From Schizochytrium sp. TIO01 (lineage: Eukaryota > Sar > Bigyra > Thraustochytrida > Thraustochytriidae), in the NCBI GenBank assembly GCA_004764695.1, contig SMSO01000035.1, positions 494,001-558,000 of the forward strand: a stretch of 64,000 nt of DNA, read 5' to 3'. Below are positions 32,171 to 43,265 of the stretch, in pieces. The stretch's first letter is position 1. Every line of letters begins with the position of its first letter. Made by a program: the position numbers and the translations under genes. The notes beneath the pieces were generated by a model. It did no database searches, was not told where the DNA came from, and saw only the letters and a list, made by a program, of their open reading frames with translations.

Positions 32171-32900
32171 ACCTGAAAAGAAAAGTATGGTGAACGAGAG
32201 AGAAAGAACTTACGAGAGCAGGGATAAAGGAAGGAAGGAGGCACATTATAATGGTCATCTGACTCATATGAATATGCGGCATCGATGGGTGATAGGAATA
32301 TCGATAGTGGAAACAATAAGAACTTTACTAATTCAAGAGGTTCCCAAATCATTACTATTGTTTTTTCTGTTTTTCTGTTTTTTCTTAGCTACTTACTAGT
32401 ACTATTGATATATTTCGACACATTTAAAAAAAAATATTAAAAAATATAAAAAATGGAAAACCAAATGAAAAAGGATGGATGAATGAATGAGTGATTAATT
32501 GATCAAGTTTCAAGGCACGTCGTTATTAGAGATACCATCAATCGTCAAATGGAAATCGCCTAGTCGACGCCTTGCTCTGTCAAAGGTAGGTACCCTCATC
32601 GCTGGGTGCCAACTCCTCTCCTTCTACCCGATCAGCACAGGGCCGCGCAGCGTCCGTGCCAGCTTGCTTGCGTGAGTTCGTGAGGACATATACATGACAT
32701 AGAAGTCTATTTTTTCTGTTCAAAGTTGGTAACCAGATAACGAAGACCTCTCCTCCTAAAACACGCCAACACACCTCCACTACCTTCACACACAGAACCC
32801 AAACCAAATATCGGCAAGATCACCTCTTCGTCGCCCTTACGCACTTCGGCAACCCCTTAGTTTACCTTCTTCTGTCTACTCTGCCTAGTCTTCATCCGCC
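32171..32900. other. Promoter and 5' UTR region of the EDR2-type gene
   Basis: AT-rich at 32400-32460, then pyrimidine-rich towards the start codon at 32901. No other gene seen. Confidence 0.45.
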
Positions 32901-35816
32901 ATGGCGCAGGCCGAGGCCATCTCCATGGCGGAGGACGACGGCCCTACGAGCGACGATGACAACAGGATCCATGTGAACTCTAACACTAACTCCTCTTTGA
33001 CCGCTGGCATCTCGGAGCGGCACCGCTCTGGGTCTCTTGGTAACCTCGGCTCAAGTCCTTTAACAAGCCTCCCTGGAGTGCCAAAGACGATTCCAAGGCC
33101 AAGTGACGCTTTGAGACGCGCCAAGGCCTCTGCAAAGGCCTCTGCAAAAACTGCCACACAGAGGATGCGCGGTATGAAGAAGAGTAATTCAAAGCACCTT
33201 AAGCAAATGGGCAAGTCTGCGAAACTTTCCAATGCCTCAGGTCTCGGCGTGCGAAATATTCAAATGTGTGGCTACATGTACAAGCGTCGCAGTGGGATGA
33301 CAGGTTTAGCGGCCTCTATCTTGCATCAAGCTGAATCCTGGACGGAACGCAAATTTGGCGGAAGGCTATGGGTCCTCAGATACTTTGTACTCCACAATGG
33401 AGTCATCTATTACTACGATGCTCCCAAAAGGGTACGCGAAGCTGACGCCGCTAGTGAAGAGTTCTTAGACGAGCTTAACGAAGACTTCACCCCAGAACCC
33501 GGATCAGAAAGAGGCTCGATAGACCTTCTTAAATATGGTGTGCAATTGAGAGTGTATTATGCTCATGGATCCACTGATAGGAGCAGCTCTCTGCACGCTG
33601 GAAATGCGGAACGATCAAGGAGTCCTGGAGCTTACGATGGAGCTAACCAAGGAGATAGTGATGACGGTAGTGGCAAACTCTCATACACAACAACAGCGCC
33701 TTCGGTGTCACCGCCTGTGGTTGATGGTCTAATGGAGTTTGGTGCTGCCGATTCATCACAGGTGGACCAACCAGCGTCGCCCCCGTTGAGACGACCTCGG
33801 CATACGAGTGGGAATTCTGGCAAACACCTTTTGGCGGGGTCGCGAAGTTCCACTGCCGAGTCTGTGCCATACACGTCAAGTGGACAGGCTACTGTTGCGG
33901 GAGCTGATGATCTTGGACGTATGACACCCCCACTCCCAAATTCAATATCGAGTAACAATTCTAGTGCAAACGCGCACAACATAGCGGGTGGTGTGGTGGC
34001 AGTTTCCGAGCCAAATAGTCCCTCTGCAAATGACACAAAATCCCCCAGCCCTTTGCAACTTGAGATTACGTACAACAATGTTCGCAACCCGAAAGAATGG
34101 CAGTCCTGGACACTTTGTGCAGTAGACCGAAGATCTCTGTTCCAGTGGATTCAAGCTCTCACTGCTGTTGTATATGTCGATCGAGGCCTTCCTAATGCAA
34201 TTGATGATGACTCGGACGATCAGGAAAGTGACCTCACGGAATGCACTACATCAGATATTCCTGGTGTAACTGACAAGTCACTATTGATCAGCCCTGGGCC
34301 TGGTGACGAAGAGTACTACGCCGGGGATGATGAAGATGCTTTCCACTCCTATGAAGAACACTCATTAAAATCCGCCGATGAAGCTAGCTCAGACGGTCAC
34401 GATCTGCTCGCATCTGCGCCACGCCAGCTATACCGCGGCTCCCCTGAACCTGTCAAGGAAAGTTGGATTCCACAGTTTCTAAAAACTCTTCTTGAGACCC
34501 TTCGTGGAAACCAAATGGATCTCGCTATGGCGCTTTGTATTTCCAACCTCTTGCTTCTCAGTTTTTACGAACTTCGGCCTGTTTTGGCTATGTTTGTTTT
34601 GACACTTATAAACCTTATCATTATTCGCCAGATTAAAGATCAGAGTGACAACAACGCCTCAGCGTCGGGAAGATTCCATGAACCCCATTCGCATCACCAC
34701 GGTCGCCGGGAAAATTCAATTGATTCTATCTCAAGTGGATCATCTTCTCTCATCGTACCACCTGGGGCCTCAAGATCTTCGAGGAGGAGAAGCACTCTAG
34801 CAGGGGCTGATTCTGACAACGTAAGATCTGCCACCAGGAGGGACTCCTCTTCAGGAGATCCCTCTACCTCTGCACGGGGGGCTGACAGTGTCAAGTTCTC
34901 GGAACCGCAAGATCGTATCAGCCACCATCACCATCATCACCACCATGGGAAATCTCACCATCACATTGGTCCGAACGGTAAACTGATTGGCGGTACAACA
35001 GTTCCTTATGCAAGTGCTGAAGATATCAAGTCTCAAAACCTTGAACATGTCTGGTCTGACTGCGATGGTACTTTCCTAAAGGTGCGCTGTGGCCCAAATT
35101 ACAAAGCCAATAAATCAAAGATAGAGACTGAACCTGCACTATTCCGCACAATTGGCGTTGACCTCTTTAGTTCTGAGAAAAAGATCATGGGTTTGCTAGG
35201 AAGGCTCAATGCTCCAATGGACAAATGCGTCCCGGCTGAACAATTGCCAAAAGGCTTTCCGCGTTTGTTGGTCTTCAACTTCCAGCTGCCTCTCCCAAGC
35301 ATTTCTTCGCTAGTGTCAAGTGATGGTAAAGGTTATAATTTTGCCATATATCTCACCCCGACCCAGGATCTTATCAATGCCCTGGCTACGATGCAAAAGG
35401 GTGGAGAAGTAGAACCTGCAGTGCGTTTGCTGGATCGCTGGTTCCGTACTGCCGAGCAGGATAACGTAATGAAAGAGCGCCTAAAGCTTGTTGGATATAT
35501 TCTTAAGTCATTTGAGTCTGGCTTGCCAGGATGGACCACATCATTTAATGGTAAGCCAGTCTTGATCAAGAAGTCTGGTGTCATTTATAGAGACAGCGAA
35601 GTTTTTGAAGTTGATATGGACATGCGCCAGTGGGGTATTCTTACGCGAAAAGGTATTGGTGCTCTACTTCCTTCTGCGTTAGAAAAGATGGAGTTTCTGG
35701 TATCATTTGTGATCCAAGGTGAGGAAGACGATGAACTCCCTGAGCGAATCACAAGTGCTACGCAGTTCTCTTTCATTGACCATAAGCGTGCGATCCCCTT
35801 TCCGTACCAGCTTTAA
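32901..35816 (+). CDS. PH domain - transmembrane - EDR2_C (DUF1336) protein (971 aa)
   Basis: The start ATG has a GCCATGG context. A PH domain begins near residue 119 (CGYMYKRRSG, WVLRYFVLHNGVIYYYD). A long Ser-rich insert interrupts it, and it closes near 400-423 with the Trp-containing helix (LFQWIQALTAVV). A paired hydrophobic segment lies at about 536-578 (LAMALCISNLLLLSFYEL, then VLAMFVLTLINLIII). A His-rich patch sits near 675. The C-terminal 255 residues (about 713-967) match the EDR2_C domain: EHVWSDCDGTFLKVRCG, LLVFNFQLPLP, RKGIGALLPSALEKMEFL, IDHKRAIPFPYQL. Plant EDR2 binds phosphoinositide through PH and has a START domain between PH and EDR2_C. I see no START here, and the membrane hairpin takes that place. 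It probably acts in lipid sensing or transfer at a membrane contact. Intronless. Confidence 0.87.
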   Translation: MAQAEAISMAEDDGPTSDDDNRIHVNSNTNSSLTAGISERHRSGSLGNLGSSPLTSLPGVPKTIPRPSDALRRAKASAKASAKTATQRMRGMKKSNSKHLKQMGKSAKLSNASGLGVRNIQMCGYMYKRRSGMTGLAASILHQAESWTERKFGGRLWVLRYFVLHNGVIYYYDAPKRVREADAASEEFLDELNEDFTPEPGSERGSIDLLKYGVQLRVYYAHGSTDRSSSLHAGNAERSRSPGAYDGANQGDSDDGSGKLSYTTTAPSVSPPVVDGLMEFGAADSSQVDQPASPPLRRPRHTSGNSGKHLLAGSRSSTAESVPYTSSGQATVAGADDLGRMTPPLPNSISSNNSSANAHNIAGGVVAVSEPNSPSANDTKSPSPLQLEITYNNVRNPKEWQSWTLCAVDRRSLFQWIQALTAVVYVDRGLPNAIDDDSDDQESDLTECTTSDIPGVTDKSLLISPGPGDEEYYAGDDEDAFHSYEEHSLKSADEASSDGHDLLASAPRQLYRGSPEPVKESWIPQFLKTLLETLRGNQMDLAMALCISNLLLLSFYELRPVLAMFVLTLINLIIIRQIKDQSDNNASASGRFHEPHSHHHGRRENSIDSISSGSSSLIVPPGASRSSRRRSTLAGADSDNVRSATRRDSSSGDPSTSARGADSVKFSEPQDRISHHHHHHHHGKSHHHIGPNGKLIGGTTVPYASAEDIKSQNLEHVWSDCDGTFLKVRCGPNYKANKSKIETEPALFRTIGVDLFSSEKKIMGLLGRLNAPMDKCVPAEQLPKGFPRLLVFNFQLPLPSISSLVSSDGKGYNFAIYLTPTQDLINALATMQKGGEVEPAVRLLDRWFRTAEQDNVMKERLKLVGYILKSFESGLPGWTTSFNGKPVLIKKSGVIYRDSEVFEVDMDMRQWGILTRKGIGALLPSALEKMEFLVSFVIQGEEDDELPERITSATQFSFIDHKRAIPFPYQL

Positions 35817-37168
35817 CTTTTTTAACTGGGAATTTATTCCAGGATAAGGGCGTGTTCAATATTTCAGACTGACCCGCCCGAACACAAATTTGCCTCCATC
35901 TCTCTAGCTTTGCTTCATTTTATTTTTGCTCACTAGTATTTAAGGCGATGCACAAGTACAAGGAAAGAGTTGAAGACTTTTGATATATATACTATATATA
36001 TAATTTGAAAAAAACATAGACCTTTGGTGGAGTGTACTCTAAACTAAAACCTGAGTTCACCTTTCTTTTCTAGCAGAAGAAGCCCCTGGACTTTCCCTAC
36101 TATGTTATGATTCGGATACTGTGAAAGTATTCTAAATGAATTTTATTTTCCTGCTCATACAGTTCAATCTGTCCGTACTCATCCCAAGGATAGCATCTAA
36201 CAATCACCATAGTTCAAAAGTCAGAATGGAAAATGAGCCATTTCATTATGTAGAATCGGTATCTATGACCAGAAACTGCTAACATACACAATATATTTCA
36301 TTGCGACACTCGTATAGTCACTTCATAAGCTTAATATTGTCAGCCCACACAGGCGCACACCATTCCTTGCTTCCTCCCAGCGTTTCAGACCAGCCCGCCC
36401 CGCGGAGGTCTCTTCTAATACGGTGCAAAACATATATGTTTTCACTACTATACGGACGGAGGAGAACGGACATCCATCTTGTCTCTTTTGACGAGTTAAT
36501 GAATTTCTCATCTTGTCTTTTCACTCCCCACTAAAGAAAACAGACATGAAAACTTGTTCTTTTTTTCTTTACGCTCCACAAAATTAAATTTTCGGTATCC
36601 ACCCAGATCGAGATCCCGCGCTGCTCGAAAGCTTGCTTAGCTATACTACCATGGTAATTTCATTCACTCCACATTATAGGGGTGCTGCGCAGGGGTACAT
36701 CTAATAGCTGTCCTCAGCAGGAGCAACGGAATTGAAACTGTCAGTTCAGCTATAGTAGTGTTGTTACTAAAACCTGTAGGAGTCCAGGTTAGCGATGGGA
36801 GATGACTTTGGTTAAGTTGGGGTGTCATTTGTATTTTTGTAGTTAGGTATTATGTTACCTTAGTAGAGGTCGATTGTTTTGTATTGCTACCTCCTATAAT
36901 GCACTACATTGTCTAGTACAAATGTGGTTGCTGATGTCAATTTCTTTGGCGCAGCAGTACTTGTAGAACTTGACGAGTGCGTGACGCAGTCGTTCAAGGG
37001 TGGGTAACGAGGTCAGAAACATTCGCACTAATTGGCGAACCTAGCGATTCTCTGAGGTGGCTGCTGCCGCTGCTACTGTGCTGGTTAGTGTTGACAAAAC
37101 CCTTTTGGTCTTTTGGTTTGGGACGACACAAAACAGGTCTTGTCAAATCGAAAGTGATTACTGACATC
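35817..37168. other. Intergenic spacer
   Basis: 3' flank of the EDR2-type gene (TATATA-rich around 35980-36005), then mixed sequence. The frame of the next gene is open back to about 36977, with a hydrophobic stretch (LLPLLLCWLVL), but it has only a GTG there. An unseen 5' exon remains possible. Confidence 0.45.
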
Positions 37169-38829
37169 ATGAACCTTGAAGAAGCAGCAGCGGAGCCACT
37201 ACCTGCTTTGAGCGATGCAGAACAGTACAGGACCTCGTCGCTCGAGCTTTCGGACTTGGCTGAAAGTATTAGAGTTCGACAGGAACAAATCCACAAAGTT
37301 TTAGAAAGTGAGGGCCAAGATGGAGAAAGTACATTTAGCAAGCTGTTTGGGATGTACCTCGAGCGTAGAAACCTTATTTTTGGCCAAGTCTCATTGGCAG
37401 AGAGCGGCAAGGAGGCACATCAGTTCATTAACGAAAGACAAATGCAAAAACAAGATGAGGTTTCTCCAGTAGCCCAGATCTCCGAACTAGGTCATGCGAT
37501 GAAAAAAACAATGCGACAATCTTTAGCTCGCCGGTTGTCAGGAGAAATGTATAAAACGTCTGAGCAAAGCGAATCTTATCATCAATCAGTCATTGATCGC
37601 AGGCATGAGCAGAGAGATAGGAAAGATGCCAGAAACGTTGATGAAGAAGAACCAGTTTGGCAACCATCTCATTATCATCAATCACAACACCAAGCTTATG
37701 GAAATGGACGCAAACACAGTCAGCGCCAAAGGCACTTTGCAGTAGATGACATTGAGGATAGCGAAGAAGACGAAGATAAAGTTGGAAAAACCTTAAGAGA
37801 TGCTCTTCAAAACGTACACAGATCTGGTGGGCACACATCCTGTAAAGGCTGCAAGTTTTGTGATGTTGTAGACAAACATATGGCCAAATGTAAACAAGAC
37901 CAAGAGGCGTTAGATCGGAAGGATGTAGAGCTTGCCCAGGAGCGACGATCCTCGCTATCAAGCTACCGTGCCTTAGGTGGACCTGCATGGACTCAGAAAA
38001 TTGAACGCAGAAGATCTTTTGATGGTAGTATCATCAACTGCGATATCGCAAGAGCTCAATCAGTAGCCTCAATCGATTACCTTGCCAACGATAGGCATGC
38101 AATACGCGTCGAACCCTCAACTAAGCGTCATAGCGTCCACTCCCCTCAAGGTCTTCATGAATTTGACTCAAGCACGAGTCATCATCCAAGGTTTACACCA
38201 GAGAGCCACCGGACGCGCCCACGAACGTCTTCTTCTATAGGTACAAGCTCAACGCGAAGGCGAGAGAATTACAGCACAATACCTGGCACGAGCAATGTAA
38301 CTCCTGCAGCTTCGTCGAGAAGAGATCGAGAGAGTCACGCGTATAAAAAGACCAGTAGCAAAAATAGCAACGACAATCATAGTAGTATTAGTAGCAGTAA
38401 AAGCAGCAGAACCAGCAGCAGAAACGGTAGCAGCAGCAGCAGCACCGCCGCCGCCGCCGCCACCACCACCACCACCACCACCACAACAACAACAACAACA
38501 ACAACAACAATAACAACAACGACAACAACAATAATAGTAACAGCAAGAATAGTAGCAAGAGCAATAATCATGATACTTTCTTGCCAAGCAAGCATGAGAA
38601 AGCGTCGAGACGAAAATCCTTGCCGGATCAAAAATCTTCATCAATATATCGCGCTGGAAGACATAGACCAGGAGAAATGTACCATGTGGATGATGATCCT
38701 TTAATGGTTGAGTGCGTTGAGTGCCACAGATGGGTCAAAGCCTCAACGCACGAAAACAACCTTGCAATTGGATACTGTTGTTCCAATGTGCTAATTTCTC
38801 GTATAGATGTAACACCTAGAGCTCGTTAA
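37169..38829 (+). CDS. Orphan basic/Ser-rich protein with Cys motifs, frame changes inside a triplet tract
   Basis: The first ATG is at 37169 (MNLEEAAAEPLPALSDAEQY). The frame runs to 38704, while the frame ending at 38829 is open from 38431. The helical N-terminal 130 residues are followed by basic, Ser/His-rich sequence with a cysteine cluster (CKGCKFC, near residue 225). At 38430-38525 a CAG/CCG/CCA/CAA triplet tract occurs. After it, frame 1 gives a plausible tail with a second Cys group (VECVECHRWVK, then GYCCSN) ending at 38827. The annotated frame gives poly-Thr and a poor tail instead. So the natural protein probably ends at 38829 and the sequence carries an indel in the triplet tract. 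Alternatively the tail is lost in this allele. Function unknown; the Cys pairs could bind zinc. Confidence 0.55.
38437..38530 (+). repeat. Compound triplet repeat (CAG, CCG, CCA, CAA)
   Basis: Consecutive runs of CAG, CCG, CCA and CAA triplets inside the coding region of the orphan gene. This is where its reading frame appears to switch. Confidence 0.85.
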
Positions 38830-40057
38830 GCAAACTCTCCCTTGTGAAAAAAACGTGTTTGCAAGTACATTTCGTGTGCCTCCTCTGTATAAACATAAAA
38901 ACATTGTTATGACTATAAAGTCCTCACCACGAACTCTTCATCGACCTTGGTCCGTTTGTTTGCGTCTTAAATCAGTAGAATAGACGAATTGTGGTACAAG
39001 TTACTCACCCCCATAACAATGTATTGATCACTTGAAAAACCGAACGATTGATTCTATTTCGTGAGCAATAAGCTAACCAATTCAAAGTGATCGCACTACC
39101 ACCTGCAGTCATTGCAGCCCAGTTCACAATCTCTATAAGTACAATTTGCAAGGACATCTTTTCCACCTTCAGACATTCTGTCTTCTTTTATTCTACATGG
39201 CTCAGGCTTTTGTTAAAAAAAAAAAATTAAAAAATACCGCCTAATCTATAAGGAAATAAATCCCAAGTCTTCCTAAGTGTCCTCGCCGACCGTGACATTT
39301 TCGACTTGTGCTGATCAATTCGTTCCCAGGCTACAATGGTCTAGGTACCTCAGCTCGGTACCTCTAGAGTTACAATTTGTGCTACTAATCACACGCAGTA
39401 GTAAGCAGAAGAGAGTCAGCGGAGAGAAGGCCTTTCTCCTTTTCTCGCTGTACTACTGTTATATGAATAAACATTAGAAGAGCGAAGTAAAGTGCGGCGC
39501 GAAGAAGCGCCGGAATCCTGCGTCAGCGACGCCTTCGCTGAGACGGTCAAAGCACGAAAGCCGCAGAGACTCGGCTCCAGACAGGCTCCAACAGTGGCTG
39601 CGAAGCGGACTCGCGCCGAAGTCTCAATCTGGTCCAGGCGAGAGTTTTAGGCTCTGTCCTGTGTTCTCTTGTCCTTAACAGCGGGAGCACTCAATACCTG
39701 ACAGCGCCTTTGGCAGAGGCGTCTGACTATCTTGAAGGCAATCGACTGTGATTGAGGCCTTCGTTTTTCGTTACTGTCTCTTCATTCTCTATCATCTTAA
39801 TTCAATTGCTTTCTGACCCTTGTTACAGGCTTAGTTCTCGTTTGAACTCGATCCAACTTATAGTTGGGGAGATCTATTGATTGATCTGACCAAGGAGGCA
39901 ACTTCTTGTTCGGATTTTGTTCTATTTGGGGTCTCGCAAGGTGGAGTGGATTACCTCTATCTTGATAAAACCTTTAGGCTAGTTTTAGGTCCTTGTGTAA
40001 ACCTGACCCAGTTTGATCTGATTTAATCTAGTCTTAATTCATCTCAGACTCAGCACC
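38830..40057. other. Intergenic spacer with GC-rich 5' region of epsin gene
   Basis: AT-rich to 39470. A GC-richer segment at 39480-39700 then holds two adjacent perfect hairpins (stems 39495-39500/39507-39512 and 39523-39529/39535-39541). A CTTAACAG sequence near 39680 could end a 5' UTR intron. No ORF of note. Confidence 0.4.
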
Positions 40058-41764
40058 ATGGACTACTTTGACAAAGCTCGAGACCTGTATAACCAGGCCG
40101 TCAAGGCCGTCTCGAAGACAGAGACTGAGAAAAAGCTTGCGGAAGCTCTCTCGAATGCCAACTGGGGTGCATCCACAACTCTTTTGCGGGAGATTGCAAA
40201 CCTGACCTTTGATTACCAGGAGTACAGCGTCGTAATGCGTGAAGTTTGGCAAACTCTGCAGCAGCCTCCTCGGTACTGGAGACAGATCTTTAAGGCGCTG
40301 ACCTTGCTAGAATACCTCATCAAAAATGGCGCAGAGCGTGTGGTCCAGGAGGCCCAGGACCGTGTGCACATGGTACGGGCCCTCAGTGGTTTCAGCTTTT
40401 ACCACGAAGGCGGCGAGAAGGGTGCAGGTGTTCGCGAGAAGGCAAAAGCTCTTGGCGAGTTGCTTGCTGACAATGAGCGCATTAAAGAGGAGCGTGAGAA
40501 GGCTTCCGCTCTTCGCGACAAGTACACTGGAATTGGTCGTGATGGAATGACCCGACGCCCCACTAGTTCCATGGGCGGTATGGGAAGTGGATCTACCTTC
40601 CCGAGCAATGGCATGGGCTCTGGCGGTATTGGGCGCTATAACGATGACCCGGTTTCCAATGATTTTGGAGGGTCAGATGACGAGCTGAAGGAGAAGAAGA
40701 AGAAAAAGAAGAAAGACAAGAAGGACAAAAAGAAAAAGAAGGACAAACACCTCAGCGACGATGAGGATGAGGACGACGGAGACGATATGTTTGGACGCTT
40801 CGAGGATGAACCCAGCGGTCGTGCAAAAAGCGGATCCGTGCCCAAGGATGACGACTTTGGCGACTTTGGCGGCTTTGGTGGTGATGATAGCGGATTTGGC
40901 GACTTTGAGGAGGCTGGATCCAAGAAGAAAGACAAGAAGAAGAAGGAGAAGAAGAAGAAGAAGAAGTCGACCAGTGATGACGAAGAGGACCTCTTCGGCG
41001 ATTCTATTGGTGGACCGGAACTTAGCAGCAATGAGCAAACCTTTGACCCCTTTGGTGGTTCTGCAGCACCTGTTGCGGCTCCCGCGGCACCGAAGCCTCC
41101 CTCTGTCAGCGGTGGTGATGACGACTTTGGCTTTGGTGCCTTCGAAGGACCTTCCTCGCAAACGCAGTCTTTTGCTCCCACAAAACAGGCTCAGACTTCC
41201 GACGATCCTTTTGCCAGCTTTAGCGCCCCTGCTCCGCGAATGCAGCCTGTGCAGCAAATGCAAATGCAGCCCAACCAGGGTGCTGCGATGGGCTTTTTCG
41301 GAAACCCCGCGCAGTCCATGCCACCAATGTCCGCGCCGCAACAGTACCAGCAGGGAGGCCAGATGCAGTATGGGATGCCCCAACAGCAGTCGCAGGTTGG
41401 TCGACCTATGCCGATGATGCAACCGCAGCAGCCGCAGCATAACCCTTCTTCCTCATCGAACAATGGCAGCAGCTCAGACCCATGGGCTGGCCTCGTAAAT
41501 CTTGGAAACCTGTCGCTCAACGATGGAAATAAAACTGGAGGAGCAAACAAAGGTGCGGCGCGGCGCTTATCTTCAACGAGCACGACGTCCAACTCAAGTT
41601 TTGGAATGATGGGTGGACAGTCTCACATGCAGCAACCTCAACAGCCTATGATGATGCAGCCGCAACAGCAACAGCAACAATTTTTCCATCAGCAGCAGCA
41701 GCAACAACAGCATCCGCCACAGCAGCAACAGCAGCAAAAGGACGACTTTGATCTTCTGTTCTAG
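40058..41764 (+). CDS. Epsin-like ENTH-domain clathrin adaptor (568 aa)
   Basis: The start ATG follows AGCACC. Residues 1-150 form an ENTH domain (KKLAEALSNANWGASTTLLREIA, EVWQTLQQPPRYWRQIFKALTLLEYLIKNGAERVV), which binds phosphoinositide and bends membrane. The rest is disordered: two long Lys tracts, acidic runs and DxF-type repeats (DDFGDFGGFGGDD, FGDFEEA) that can bind adaptor appendages. DPF motifs occur in FDPFGG and DDPFASF. A possible clathrin box lies in LVNLGNLSL and a second at the extreme C-terminus (DDFDLLF), after a Gln-rich stretch. I see no UIM or NPF motif, so ubiquitin and EH-domain binding may be absent. Its likely role is clathrin-coated vesicle formation at the plasma membrane or trans-Golgi. 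Intronless. Confidence 0.9.
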   Translation: MDYFDKARDLYNQAVKAVSKTETEKKLAEALSNANWGASTTLLREIANLTFDYQEYSVVMREVWQTLQQPPRYWRQIFKALTLLEYLIKNGAERVVQEAQDRVHMVRALSGFSFYHEGGEKGAGVREKAKALGELLADNERIKEEREKASALRDKYTGIGRDGMTRRPTSSMGGMGSGSTFPSNGMGSGGIGRYNDDPVSNDFGGSDDELKEKKKKKKKDKKDKKKKKDKHLSDDEDEDDGDDMFGRFEDEPSGRAKSGSVPKDDDFGDFGGFGGDDSGFGDFEEAGSKKKDKKKKEKKKKKKSTSDDEEDLFGDSIGGPELSSNEQTFDPFGGSAAPVAAPAAPKPPSVSGGDDDFGFGAFEGPSSQTQSFAPTKQAQTSDDPFASFSAPAPRMQPVQQMQMQPNQGAAMGFFGNPAQSMPPMSAPQQYQQGGQMQYGMPQQQSQVGRPMPMMQPQQPQHNPSSSSNNGSSSDPWAGLVNLGNLSLNDGNKTGGANKGAARRLSSTSTTSNSSFGMMGGQSHMQQPQQPMMMQPQQQQQQFFHQQQQQQQHPPQQQQQQKDDFDLLF

Positions 41765-43265
41765 AATAAATGCACATTTGCCCAGCAGCTTGTGTAGAAC
41801 TATCATCGAAGCTTCTGTGGTACACAAACATTTAAAGAAAGAGTGACAGTGATGCGCTTTAATATGGCTATGTCGGCCTATTCAAAATCAAATTATACCT
41901 CGACGCACACGCAGTTCACACACATCACTAGTACCTCGCCTTCCTTACTCTAGATTTTTCAATGTATGCAGTCTAACCCAACAACCAGCATTGCCTGCCT
42001 CTTTCTTCTCCTTGCCTATAACTACAATATCTCGCTTTCCACCATCGGAAATAAATGATTGAAGGCTTCGGTTCGCTTTGTAGTTTAAAAGAATTGGAGA
42101 AGGTCTTGCCACTGAGTAATTCCAACTTTGCATTTAGGGTCTTGCCCATAAGTAGTTTGTTTGCAATTCATAAACTTAGGAGTAGTGCATTTCTTGAGTT
42201 CAAAGACCCAGCGTAGATTTTACTGTGACAGTTTTTATACTCCATAGCTTTATACATAGATACGTAGCTACAGAGTCTTTGCATTGTGTCTTTTCCTTAA
42301 GAACGGAAAGCAAACAAACGTATCGTGCTACGATGGTACACAATAGATACCTTCTTTTCAGCAATGCAATTGATTTACTGTCCATGACGTAATAATTTCT
42401 CCCTATTTCCGTCCCATGAAATGGGTGTTTTACGATCCAATGCATTGCATCATCTAAAATGTATGTCTCCTTTGGTTTGCTGATGTTCTCACAATCGTAC
42501 CGCAGAATTATAAAAGTAGGTAATAGGTATCCCGCCTATCTACGATTAAGCACAATCGTAAAGATAATCAACGCTTGTTTTATTCCTTTTGTTCCTTCTT
42601 TCTTTCTTCCTTCGTGGAGCCAGCTGGCACCTCTGATAGGCTCGAACTCCTGGAACCTTGGGAACGGCCACGTAATAGAAATTCGATCATTCACCTTCTT
42701 CATCCTTCTCTAACCTTCCTCTAAAAAAATTATTATTTTAGAGAGATAAGGATCAATGATTAATCATTCTTTTTAAATATCATGCTAAGTAGCGTAATGA
42801 TTTTATACTGTATTTTGTGAGATACCGTGTAATGGGTTATAGCTGGTTTGCTCTATTTTGCGTTTGAACAGTTGTTTTGATTTGAAAAATTATTGTTTTA
42901 TTTTATGCAGGTTGTCAGCAGCATTGACGAATCTATCCTTCGCGGCGGTTGACCGTGGCGACGGAGCTATTCTCCCTCCCCGGCTGAGAACGGTCGGAGG
43001 TAAACCCCACGAGGGTTAGAGACGCCAGCTTCCTCTTTATTACCAGCCGCAGCAGTAGCAGCAGCAGCCACTTTGGCAGCACGCTTGCTGTTCTTGCTGC
43101 TAGTGCTCCACATCTGACGTGGAGCAAGTCAGCCTCGATCAAGCTTTCATCCCCTTTCTCTGATAGCACAGTATTGGAGGGTAGAAGACTTCGCTTCCTG
43201 CGTAGTCTCCTTCTCTTCTGTATCCGTCTTGCACCACGTCTTCATCTTCTTCATCGGAGGCAAAG
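41765..43265. other. Intergenic spacer upstream of COPA
   Basis: 3' flank of epsin, then AT-rich sequence (42720-42900) and a GC-richer 5' UTR directly before the COPA start. Small ORFs show no family resemblance. Confidence 0.5.

Noticed and set aside
36977..37168. N-terminal extension with a hydrophobic stretch before the orphan gene
   Set aside because: It has only a GTG to start it. An unseen 5' exon cannot be excluded, but nothing supports it.
37590..38644. Minus-strand Val/Cys/Gly-rich ORFs
   Set aside because: They are shadows of the triplet tract in the orphan plus-strand gene.
40636..41592. Minus-strand and shifted ORFs with poly-Phe/Ser or Leu runs opposite epsin
   Set aside because: They are shadows of the Lys, Asp and Gln tracts of the epsin gene.
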